A stretch of DNA of 64,000 nt from Earliella scabrosa. Lineage: Eukaryota > Basidiomycota > Agaricomycetes > Polyporales > Polyporaceae. Each line of letters opens with the position of its first letter. The first letter of the stretch is position 1. A model generated the notes under the pieces. It saw only the letters and a list, made by a program, of their open reading frames with translations, ran no database searches and was not told where the DNA came from. The DNA lies in the NCBI GenBank assembly GCA_022605405.1, contig JABYQQ010000007.1:558001-622000 (forward strand), written 5' to 3'. Below, piece by piece: positions 12,476 through 23,475 of this stretch. The position numbers and the translations under genes were made by a program.

Positions 12476-13192
12476 TTAGAGCGCGTTGGCGACCACGGTG
12501 GCATAAGAGGGAGGCCGGACGCGCTTCTCGTCAAGCTCGTCGGCGGAGATGTGCTCCCAAGGCTCGTCAAGCTCGGCGTCTTCGGGCATCTCGTCAAGCG
12601 CGATGACGACAGGCATGCTCGGAACGAGCTCGAACTCCCCCGCTGCATTCCATGCGTCCAGGTCAATGCACACCCATGGTATGAGAACGAGAACCGACTC
12701 ACCCTTGCTCTTCCGCGCCTTGCCCGGCTTGACGAGCTGCTCGATGTGCACCTCAAGCTCCCCGCGTGCCTGCGCCTCCCGCTCAACAATGTCCGCAATG
12801 ATCTCCTCGACCGCCGGGCTGAGCAGGAGCGTCTCCTTGTCCTTCGCGTCTACCCCGACCTCCACCGGCACCCCGATAGTCATCCTCGGGGGCCTGGCAC
12901 GCCGCCCGGAGCCCTCGCGAGCGTGGCGCGGCTCTGGCGGTGCGTGGGACTCGGACGCGCTGCGCTCCCGTTCGCGCTCGCGGTCGGCCCGCTCCTTGCG
13001 CTTCTTGGTGCGCTGGCGGTCGCGCTCGTAGGCGCGTTTCGCCTTGAGGACGAGGCTCTCGCTCTCGAGCGGGACGGGCGGGGACGTTGGGCGTGCGGCG
13101 GTGTCGGGGGTGTCAGGGTTGACGGGAGAGGTGGGAGTGCGGGAGGCGCGGCGAGCGCGGAGAGTGGCGGGGGCGGACGTGAACACGGGCAT
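12476..13192 (-). CDS. Uncharacterised highly charged protein
   Basis: A single uninterrupted ORF of 238 residues. Residues 1-75 are Pro/Ser/Thr/Arg rich. A basic-acidic region of Arg/Glu/Lys repeats follows (about residues 50-105) and may form a helix or coiled coil. The C-terminal 100 residues look folded: an acidic helix (AVEEIIADIVEREAQ), then alternating hydrophobic stretches (VLVLIPWVCIDLDAW), and an ending in PPSYATVVA. Codon use matches the neighbours and the ORF is long for its GC content, so I regard it as a real gene. I recognise no family, and no function can be assigned. Confidence 0.6.
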   Translation of the reverse strand: MPVFTSAPATLRARRASRTPTSPVNPDTPDTAARPTSPPVPLESESLVLKAKRAYERDRQRTKKRKERADRERERERSASESHAPPEPRHAREGSGRRARPPRMTIGVPVEVGVDAKDKETLLLSPAVEEIIADIVEREAQARGELEVHIEQLVKPGKARKSKGESVLVLIPWVCIDLDAWNAAGEFELVPSMPVVIALDEMPEDAELDEPWEHISADELDEKRVRPPSYATVVANAL

Positions 13193-14838
13193 TATTAGGA
13201 GGATGTGTGGGGTGTATTAGAGTAGAGTGGTATTGTGCGAGTTAGATAGCAAGTTAGATGGAGGGTATGCAAGTACAATGAGAATGAGACTGGAGAACAG
13301 TGAGGCAAGAGTCAAGGACGCTGTGGGTGGTACTGGGGTGATGGTGGTGGTGGTACGAGAGCAAGCGACGGAGGCGGGTTGTGTGGGGAGATAAGAGAGC
13401 GTCCGGCGCGGGGAAGGGGCACTTCCGCCGCCGTCGCTGGGGAGAGGGGAGCGGGATCACCGCCTCCGTAATAGTGGAGCGCTGACGGGGTGCTTGCGAG
13501 TATCAGGAACTACATGGGCTGCAGCACTCCGAAGTGAGACCGGACCCTGACATGGCCAGAGATGTCGCTACAAGCACGTTCATAGGAGCAGCGCCCTTGT
13601 GTGCCAGTGCCACTGACCGGTCTGCTTGAGCACTACTATGACGCCATACTTACCTCCCCGGTCGCCCGCATGTGCGCTCCGGGCGCGTTCGGTCTGCGCC
13701 TTATTTGGCCATCTACCTTATCGTGCCCAGAGCGCACAGGCGTGCGTCGCGCCATTGGCTTCAGCTAGACAGTCATCATGCCACTATGTTACATACAGTC
13801 TTCCCCCGTTCAATGGGTCACCCCGCTCGATGGGTCACCTACCTTACACGGTAACTTTTTGGCGGGAGGTGGCACCAGAACGCCAACAGAGCGCCCAGCT
13901 GTGGTGCGAGGCGACCCACTGAGCGGGGTGACCCATTGAGCGGGGGATGACTGTACTTGCGTTGTGATGATTCGACTCGGAGAATGGTCCAGGGCGGCGA
14001 TATACGGAGACAAGGACTATCCGGACTATTGCCGCTCCTCTGGAGGACAGGTTTCCGAGGCAGGGGTGGGAGTAGTTGTTACTCACCAGGCGGTCGCACA
14101 TGCGGCACGGCAAGATCGTCCGCTCCATGTTCGAAGAACGGGTTAGATACGGGTAAAGACGATTCCGTGAACAAGTTCTTGATAGAGTTGAGCGCAGGTA
14201 CTATGCATGTCCTACGCGTCCGCGCGTGGAGTTCGCTGAGCATAGCCTACAGTCAGAATACAGCGCACCATGTGTCATGCAAGCAACGTTGGCGTACTTG
14301 GTACAGTGTACCAATGAGGATAATAACCACTTACCTCAGCGCCCAGCACCTCGTTAGTAACTGCACGTATCGACGGTCGATCCAGATCGCAGTTCGAAAA
14401 AATTGACTCGGGATGAGATGCCGGCCGTAATGTAGCAACAAAGACGCGATGAAGTTCCTGCGGCAGAGTCTAGACGAATGGCTGCACTCTCATTTGCTGA
14501 CAATCTTGACCAGAGCGTCCTAGCTTCGAGAACGTCAGGTGTAGTGGTAAGACGCATCCAGACCAGTCGAAGTCCGACTGGGACAATCCAGTCAAAGTCC
14601 ACCGTCGTGTGCTGGAGTCAACTGCACAAAAAGCGCACGGGGAACATCGTCCGATCCTGGAGAGGACCGCATCATCCGAAGCATGAAGTGACTTGGAAGA
14701 GTTGTGGAAGAGAGCTGGAAGAGGGTAGATACTCGATAGGCGCTCAATAGCCTTGGGGCACCGTGGGAACTTGGCGCGATAGAAGAACGCGCGAGGACGC
14801 GACTCGAGGCAATCATCTCTTCCCTTCGTACCATCGAT
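13193..14838. other. Intergenic region with one MITE
   Basis: Apart from the MITE at 13796-13952, I find no supported gene here. The first 300 bp are the upstream region of the minus-strand gene and are purine-rich on the plus strand. The region from 14000 to 14838 contains only short ORFs; its last part is the enolase promoter. Confidence 0.45.
13796..13952. mobile_element. MITE with about 43-bp terminal inverted repeats and TA duplication (Tc1/mariner-pogo type)
   Basis: The left end begins CAGTCTTCCCCCGTTCAATG and the right end, read on the other strand, begins CAGTCATCCCCCGCTCAATG. The two ends match at about 41 of 46 positions. The element is flanked by TA on both sides (13794-13795 and 13953-13954), the target duplication of Tc1/mariner and pogo/Fot1 elements. 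Each arm contains the decamer ATGGGTCACC or a near copy twice, a plausible transposase-binding repeat. At 157 bp it has no coding capacity, so it must be mobilised in trans. Confidence 0.85.
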
Positions 14839-16710
<1,872 letters not shown>

Positions 16711-17156
16711 AAATATGCCACCGAGACGTAAGGCGGGGCATGCGTGTAGGTTTGAGAAGTCGCCGTGCTAGAATGTATCACCTCATGACAGTCGCATTGT
16801 TGTGCAATACAGTTGTAGCTTCATCGATCCATGAGATGTGTGCTTCGACCATGCGGTCCCATGCCAACTATACTGTTGCGGGGCCTTCACAACGGCATTC
16901 TGGGGTGCATGGCTGGACATGAGTAGATTTGCAAGGGAGACTGGACCACGCGACGCGTCGATCCCGTGACCGTGTTGCTCGGGCAAGAAGGCGCCCAGGC
17001 TGTGACTTCCGCTCCGAAGTCCGGAGAGTCGATCTGGACGCGACATCATCTCAACACTTGTCTGTTGTCTCTCCGCTTACAGCTTCCAACCACTTCTACC
17101 TCTACTACCACCACATCCCTGCGGCGAAGACGCACAAATACCTCTAATCCGTCGTA
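16711..17156. other. Intergenic spacer between enolase and poly(A) polymerase
   Basis: Enolase 3' UTR and the promoter/leader of the next gene, 446 bp. A CT/CA-rich tract lies at 17075-17120 just before the split start codon. No other feature is seen. Confidence 0.5.
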
Positions 17157-19230
17157 ATGTGAGTTGATGGCAGTCTTTCGAGTGTGAACGCCGAGGTTGA
17201 AGTTGTGGCGGCATCTGGCAGGGATCCCAGCACCGTCGTTGCGGCGGGCCCAAGCAATATACCCCCACCCATCATCTCGCGCAACTCATCTGGCAGGCAA
17301 AATGAGACCCACAAGAAGCGGAGACCCAAACGGAAACGCATCGCGAGCGAGGCGAGCACGAGCGTCGCTGGGGAGCATGCTGAAGCAGCAGATGGAGACG
17401 GCGAGGCAGGCAGTGCGGAGAAGGAGGCATGGAGTGCGCCCTGGGTCGACAGATTGGGCACGACGAGCTATGACAGCAAAGAGCAGAGGTGCGTTCTCCT
17501 TCTGTGCTTCGGGTGTCTCATGCCCATGACGAACATGGTTAGGCTTCACGACGAGATCGTCGCGTTCTTCCAGTACATCTCGCCGACGGCCGACGAGGCC
17601 CACGCACGCGCGATGGTCATAGCGCAGATCAGCGACGTCGTGCGGCGGCGATTCCCAGAGGCCTCCGTGGACACGTTCGGCAGCGTCGCACAGAACCTGT
17701 ACCTCCCAGACGGGTGCGTGTTGTCTCCGTTGCCAATTGTGCTGTTCCCTTGTCTCCCTCGCTGGCGCTCACGCGCGCCGTGCTGCGTATTGCAAATGCA
17801 GCGACACGGACCTCGTCGTCAACACCCCGAAGCTGCACAACGACGACACGAAGAAGCGGGCCCTCTTCCAGATGGCGGCGTTGATGCGCACGACCCGCGT
17901 CACGCCGCATGTGCAAGTCATCCACCGTGCGCGCGTGCCCGTCATCTCCTTCCAGACCATGCCAGAGCTCGGTAAGTGCGCCCTTCTCCCGGCCCGCATG
18001 CACACACGGCCGCATGCACGCATTACGTCCTTCGCTGACCTCTCGTAACACACCTCCTTCCGTTCCTCCCTACCCGCCCACACTCACGCACGCGCTGTGC
18101 TGCGCAGGCTCGCTCAAGATCGACATCAGCCTGAACGCGACGGACGGCGTGAAGGCGGTGCCGATCCTGCGGGACTGGTTCGACCGGCTGCCCGCGCTCC
18201 GCTTCCTCGTGCTCTGCATCAAGTCCCTGCTCTCGCGCCACGGGCTGAACACGGCGTCGAGCAGCGGCCTGAGCAGCTACGGCGTCATCTGCCTCGCGAT
18301 CAGCTTCCTCCAGCTCAACCCGATGGCGCGCCCCGCGGCGGCCCTCGAGCGCCCGATGGAGAGCGAGTCGCTCGGGGTGCTGCTCATGGACTTCTTGGAT
18401 TACTATGGGAACAAGTTCGACTATGAGGGCGCGGTCGTGTCTGTCAACCAGGGAAAGCTGCTCTCGAAGGAGGAGAAGGGCTGGGAGAACCCGAACACAC
18501 CCGCGAGCCTGTGCATCGAGTGCATGCTCAACCCAGGTAAGGGTTCGACCGGAATCGGTGCGATGGAGTCTGCTAACGCGTCCTATGTTGCCAGAGAACG
18601 ACGTTGGCCGGCCGACGAGCAAGATCGGCAAGATCCGTCAGGTGTTCAAGGATGCGTACAAAGCTCTGGAGTCGTATGCGTTCTCGGACTCGCCCGCCGA
18701 GCATAACATCCTCGGGACTACCCTTGGCATCTCCGAATCAGTGCGTTCTTCATCATTGTTCACAGATGCGCCGCGCATCCTGACCGGTGTGCCAACAGAC
18801 ACTCGCTCATCGGATCCTGCTCAAGGACATCGTCACGTCGGGCCGCCTCACGCAGGCGCTCCGCGACGTAGAGTACGCTTCCACCTCGATGCAGTACGCC
18901 CCAGGAGGCGCTGCACGCCGATTTCAACAGCAACAATCCTATCCCAGACCCAACTCTAGGCCGAACGGCGGCGGCCTCCCTCCCAAGCCCGCCCCTCCTC
19001 GACAGACTGCGACCTCACAACACACCTTGCCTCCTCGCCCAAACCCGCCTCCTCAGAAAACGCCGTATGTGGCTCAGGGTCCGAGCTTTGCCGCGCTTAG
19101 GGCTGCTGCGAGTGTGAACGGCAAGAGCGACGCGAATGGTAACGGCAACACTAGCTCGAATACCAACTCGACGTCGGGCTCGCCTAAGAGCGTCCGCTCC
19201 CCGCCCCGACGGCGAAGGAAGGCTGCGTAG
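17157..19230 (+). CDS. Non-canonical poly(A) polymerase, Trf4/Cid14 (PAPD5/7) type
   Basis: Nuclear nucleotidyltransferase that adds short A-tails to aberrant RNAs for exosome decay; in yeast it is the catalytic subunit of TRAMP. My exons are 17157-17158, 17222-17488, 17543-17713, 17802-17971, 18108-18536, 18595-18740 and 18799-19230, about 538 residues. The start codon is split AT|G by an intron with donor GTGAGT. No other start gives an in-frame ATG, because reading through meets TGA at once. The catalytic core shows the pol-beta pattern GSVAQNLYLPDGDTDLVV with the Asp pair, and the third Asp in LKIDISLN. The PAP-associated domain follows (SSYGVICLAISFLQ, LGVLLMDFLDYYG). The N-terminus has a basic KKRRPKRKR motif, a likely nuclear signal, and the C-terminal 100 residues are disordered (Pro, Gln, Asn, Ser). 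Confidence 0.88.
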
Positions 19231-19620
19231 ACCTGTCCGGCTATCATTTCAAGATGATGGTACGTTGTTGCTCCGCACGTCCTTGTCGATCATGGACATC
19301 TTGTACTCGTAAGTAGTATGCTCGATTTGTACTCCTACCTAGTGGGCTGGACATATCTATACCTGTCAACCCTGTCATCTCTGTTGCTGGGGTGAGAGTG
19401 CATGTATGTACTGTATGGTCTTGTGGAAGTATTACCCTTATATCAAATCAGCATTGGTAGTACTGTAGCTTCATCAACTATAGACAATCAAACAGTATCT
19501 CAATCTGAGCACAGCACAGACTACAAGGTGTCTCTAGATCAGGTGAACAGGTTAGCATAGGTACGTAGTACAGGTCACAGTAGGTAGGTCATGGAACATG
19601 GAGGTTGGTTGGAATCTATA
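19231..19620. other. Intergenic spacer, CpG-depleted from 19325
   Basis: Convergent 3' region between the poly(A) polymerase gene and the membrane-protein remnant. It holds no gene. From about 19325 the sequence is nearly free of CpG and comparatively AT-rich (see Findings). Confidence 0.6.
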
Positions 19621-20391
19621 TCACACTGAAAATGAAGCATAGCCCATCACAATGCCTTTAGAGTTGGTGTCTGTGAGAACAAATTCCAGCCATGCTGGGC
19701 ATACTTTGGGAGGAGTGATCTGCTGAAGAGTGCTGGTGTGATATCTGAATATAAGTTTCTGAACAATAGGAGATGAACTTGGAGATGAGGGAAATGAGAT
19801 AGGCTGAATGGAGTTTGTTGTTATGGTACTGGTTGTGTTGGTGGGAGGAGCTGGTGTCAGCTCTGGTAGTGGGGGATTGGTGTGTTGTGAGACTGTGGCA
19901 TTGGGCCCACTGAGGTCCAAGCCTTGGGGAGATGATTGGTCTCTGGGAAGGGGTGTTCCGGGCTCATCCACTGGATGCTGTGGGAGTAGAGCATCTGGTG
20001 TAGAGCTCCGGATGAAATCTGGTTTCTTAAGTCCATCAGCTTCTTGTAAGGCTGCAGAGCAGGATGACCATCTTCTCCGACGGCACAGATACAGCGCGGT
20101 GGAGAAGATGAGGATTGTTGCAACAACACATCCGACGCTGGCCGCAATAACGTGCCAGGCCTCATAGGCAGGGGATCCAGGTTGGATAGAATCTGCCAGT
20201 ACTGCATTCTGTAAGCGAAACACCGACTCGTTAGGCACAATTTCGGACTTGAGAATTCTATTGGAGAGTGAGGGTATCATACCTGTACAGGGATCGAGTG
20301 TACAACAGGAGATGCAATGCTCTCGGGCCGGGGTTTGTCGCTTGAGTTGGCCTCGGGCGAGGGGTCGTCAACGCATGTCACCGAGATGCAT
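19621..20391 (-). pseudogene. 5'-truncated single-pass membrane protein (stalk, TM helix and cytoplasmic tail only)
   Basis: Two exons can be read on the minus strand. The upstream one (about 20391-20282) encodes a Pro/Ser-rich stalk ending SIPVQ and has a consensus donor GTATGA. The second runs from about 20206 (after TTACAG) to 19621. It encodes a 23-residue hydrophobic helix (HVIAASVGCVVATILIFSTALYL), a CRRRRW stop-transfer motif and about 150 residues of Pro/Ser/Thr-rich tail. This is the layout of the intact gene at 28173-29465, but the signal peptide and extracellular domain are missing. The frame stops at a TGA near 20393, and the transposon end lies only about 40 bp further upstream. 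I infer that the 5' half was lost or displaced when the transposon inserted or the region was rearranged. The distal part of the tail lies in CpG-depleted DNA. Confidence 0.55.
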
Positions 20392-20428
20392 CAGGAAACG
20401 CCTGGGTCGCGATACGAGACTATGTAGG

Positions 20429-20483
20429 CTACATAGGCGCTGTAGCGCCATCGCGACCCCCCGATTATATCGTACCGAGTAGT
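20429..20483 (+). repeat. Left terminal inverted repeat of the Plavaka-type element
   Basis: Begins CTACATAGG and contains the palindrome GGCGCTGTAGCGCC. It aligns imperfectly (about 65 percent over 50 bp, estimated by eye) with the reverse complement of 26703-26757. Confidence 0.6.
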
Positions 20484-20673
20484 TGGCCGCCAAGGCTCTA
20501 TCGTATCGTGTTGTTCCTCGTAGAGACGTATAGTAGGTGCATGAGAGACTATATATGGATACGGATTCATCATCCAGGGATACTGGAATCGGCTCGCAGC
20601 TTAGGATTCAGGCACGGACAAGTTGGGATACGAGTAGATCGATGTTCGGCCATGATACAGGAATGACTAGTAG

Positions 20674-23284
20674 CTAGTTGAGGCCGTCCCGCTCCCGTCG
20701 CTTGCGGAGGCGGTACGCGGCCACGGCGCGGTCAATGTCCGAGCTGGAGATTCCCTCGCTGTTGCTCACGGACTGCGGAGGGGCCTTTGCGTGTGCTCTG
20801 ACTCGGAAGTGCGGTCAGAAGATGTAGTGAACATATCAGGTCAATCCGTCGACTTACCTGCCCGTCTCTGCTAGCTGCCTGCCAAGCTCAGAGACGATAC
20901 GGTCATCTTCGGACTTCATCTCGTATTCCTTGAGGTTGTCGACGTGCTCAACGTAGATCGAGACAAACTTGCCCTCCTCGAACCGAACTGCATCGAAAAC
21001 ACCCGTGCTCCACTCTTGAATGGCACAATGAACCTATAACGGGCAGCGTGAGTATGCTATGAGAACGGTGCAGCCCGCAAGACGTACCGCAGTGAGTATT
21101 AAAGCAATGCCAGCCAGCGGGAAGATGTTGTAGTGGTCTTGATGAATGATGCCGTCGTCCGTGGGATGCTTGTAGTAGACCCGGTTGACGAGGGACTGGA
21201 TGATGGGGTGTTCGTACAATCCGTCGCTCTCAACAGGATCCTGCCAGCCACGGTGAGCTCAGCCTATGAACACGGCCTGCTGCTTACCTTGTATGTAAAA
21301 CGCCGGTTGGCGAGTAAGTACTCGGCATGTGCACGGTTGGCACGGCCCTCTTTCGAATCCTTAGTTGCAGCGGACTGGAAACCGTATGTACTCTGGACCA
21401 GAGCACGCGCGCCCCCTTTGATTTCTCCTCGAAGGTTACATGTGTAACGCATGATCTGCGGACAAGGATAGTCAGGCTAAGAGCAGAGATAAGTCAACTC
21501 ACATACCAGTACGAGTGCTCGCTCGTCGGGGATAAGGTTGATCTTGAGATCTTGCGCAGCCTCGGCCCAGGCTTGCTTTGCCCAGGTGCGTTCCTTCAGC
21601 TTGTCGGGGTACGCATTGAGCTTGGTGAGCTTAACTTTGTACAACGTGAATGCACGGTCGAGAATGGCCTGCGCGCGAGGTTCATAGTCCCGAGCAACAG
21701 GCTTCTTGTTCGCGTCCTTCTGCTGAAGGACTTGAGCTTGAGGATGCTGCGCGTCGGGCTCAGAGTTCGCGGGGGAAGCAGCACGGCGTCGACGGGCCGG
21801 ACGCTCGTCTTCGTCTTCGTCTGACTCGTCGACGGGGCGGACACGCCTGTGGGACATCGTGCTCATCTCGATCGTCTCGTCTTCGGCACCAGACTGAGGG
21901 TCGTCCATGCCGGGCGAGAAGGTGCGAGGGAGGTCACCGCGCAGACGCGCGCTTGACAAGGTGTCACCGTCTTCCTGATCTGCATCCGGGTCTTTGTCCA
22001 TCTCGGCCAGTGCCTCGGGATCCAGATGATGATCAGCAGTGTTTATACCAACGTTTTCGATCGCTGAGCCGTATGCGAGGGCATGAGCTCGAGCACGCGG
22101 GTGGATGGCATAATCATCAGGGTCTAGCATACCGTCATCGGGATCGAACAACTGCGCATCGTAGGAGGCTGTGGGTAGCAGTAGAGTTAGAACAGTACTA
22201 ATGTCGGACATCAGAGCAGGAGACACTCACGCTCATGCTCCTGCGACGAAACGGTAGGAAGCTGCAAGGCTGATCAGTACCTTAGGCAACGAGCGGACAA
22301 ACCCGTGAAGTACCTGGGCCAAATGTTCGGTATTCGCCATGCTGGTGATATGATACTCAGCGAGGGAGGTGCGTGGATGAACTGGCGGTGGCGCCATGTT
22401 GGGGACGGGATGAGCGTCCTGGGCACGCGCCGGCGTTGATGCGATAGAGCTGGATGGGGGAGCGCGGTTGGAGACGTACGCCGTGGAGGTTGCAGGCTGG
22501 TCAGAGTAGAAGTGCGTCGAGGCAACAGGGCGCAAGGGGGTCTGCGGAAGACCGCTTGAGGATGGAAGAGTAGAGCGACTGTCACCGTGACCCTGATATG
22601 AGTGTTGCATGGGACTCTGGTAGGGGTTGCGCATCTCCGCAAGGCGTCGGGCTGATGAGGGAGAGAGACGGCGCTGTGTCTTATGTGCAAGGGGTGAATG
22701 AGCGACGAGCGATTAGACGCGAGAGACTACGTACTGGGGGCGGCGTTGCCTCAGAGTGGCGCTGACCGGCGACCTTCTTAACCACTGGGGGCGTCTTTAC
22801 TCGCGGGATACCGTTCATGTGCGCATTGAGCTTGATTGACTGGGCTGCACGCAGACTTGTGCGGTTGGATGCCAATGTTTGAAACTCGAACTAGGACAGG
22901 AGGCTCAGAGGTAAGCGTCGGCATCGTGAATGAGATTGTCACATACCTCTTGACGATCACGGCTCGCGACATTCTGCGCGCCCACGGCAACTGGGGAGAG
23001 AAGGGTCAATGTGCGTAGGGTGTATGCACGAGAAGGGAGGACGCTTGCCAGGGCCCCTGTTCTCAACATCCGACGTCGGCGGTGCTCGCTTCCGACTGCT
23101 TCCGCCGCTGGATTTGCGCTGGGCGGTGGCTTCGGCATCGTCTTCCGCTATGTAGGGGTGAGAATTGGAACGGTGGTATGAAAGCCGAGAAGAGCGTACC
23201 ACTCTGCTTGGCCCTGGCGGTCAGCTTGCGGGCTCTCTGGCTGACGCGGGAAGCGGTTGGAGGAGGAATAGCAGGAGGAGCCAT
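20674..23284 (-). CDS. DUF6532-domain protein carried by the transposon
   Basis: Eleven exons on the minus strand (23284-23200, 23147-23043, 22990-22947, 22890-22735, 22679-22314, 22261-22231, 22168-21507, 21455-21288, 21240-21088, 21033-20858, 20797-20674), about 689 residues. The N-terminal two thirds are disordered and charged, with basic KR-rich clusters, a Pro/Ser-rich block and an acidic DESDEDEDERP stretch. The C-terminal 250 residues are folded and mostly helical: RAQAILDRAFTLYKVKL, then a Trp-rich turn, GEIKGGARALVQ, YEHPIIQSLVNRVYY and LAGIALILTAVHCAI. From memory this is the DUF6532 domain abundant in Agaricomycete genomes. No catalytic motif is evident. Its placement inside the inverted repeats and head-to-head with the transposase suggests an accessory role in transposition or silencing avoidance, which is inference. 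The donor of intron 2 is weak. Confidence 0.75.
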
Positions 23285-23475
23285 GACGGCGGAGAGAGAG
23301 AGAGCAGCGGTTGCCACGTCGAGTGTTGTAAACAAGCCTGCCCGCTCTTTGGTCGTGTTTGTCAGCCTCCTGCTCTGGTGCAAAGTGCACGAGTGAGCCT
23401 CCCCTAAATTGCCTAATTAGGCGACGGCCCAGCAGGTCGCAAAGTCCGAACTCACCCTGCACTGAGTGATCCGCC
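23285..23475. promoter_or_regulatory. Divergent promoter of the transposon genes
   Basis: These 191 bp separate the two start codons inside the element and must drive both genes. A purine tract (GAGAGAGAGAG) lies at about 23291-23303, and an ATT-rich stretch (AATTGCCTAATTAGG) at about 23407-23421. Confidence 0.45.

Noticed and set aside
17184..17186. GTG start for the poly(A) polymerase.
   Set aside because: Fungal genes rarely use GTG, and the AT|G split start gives a clean frame with consensus splice sites.
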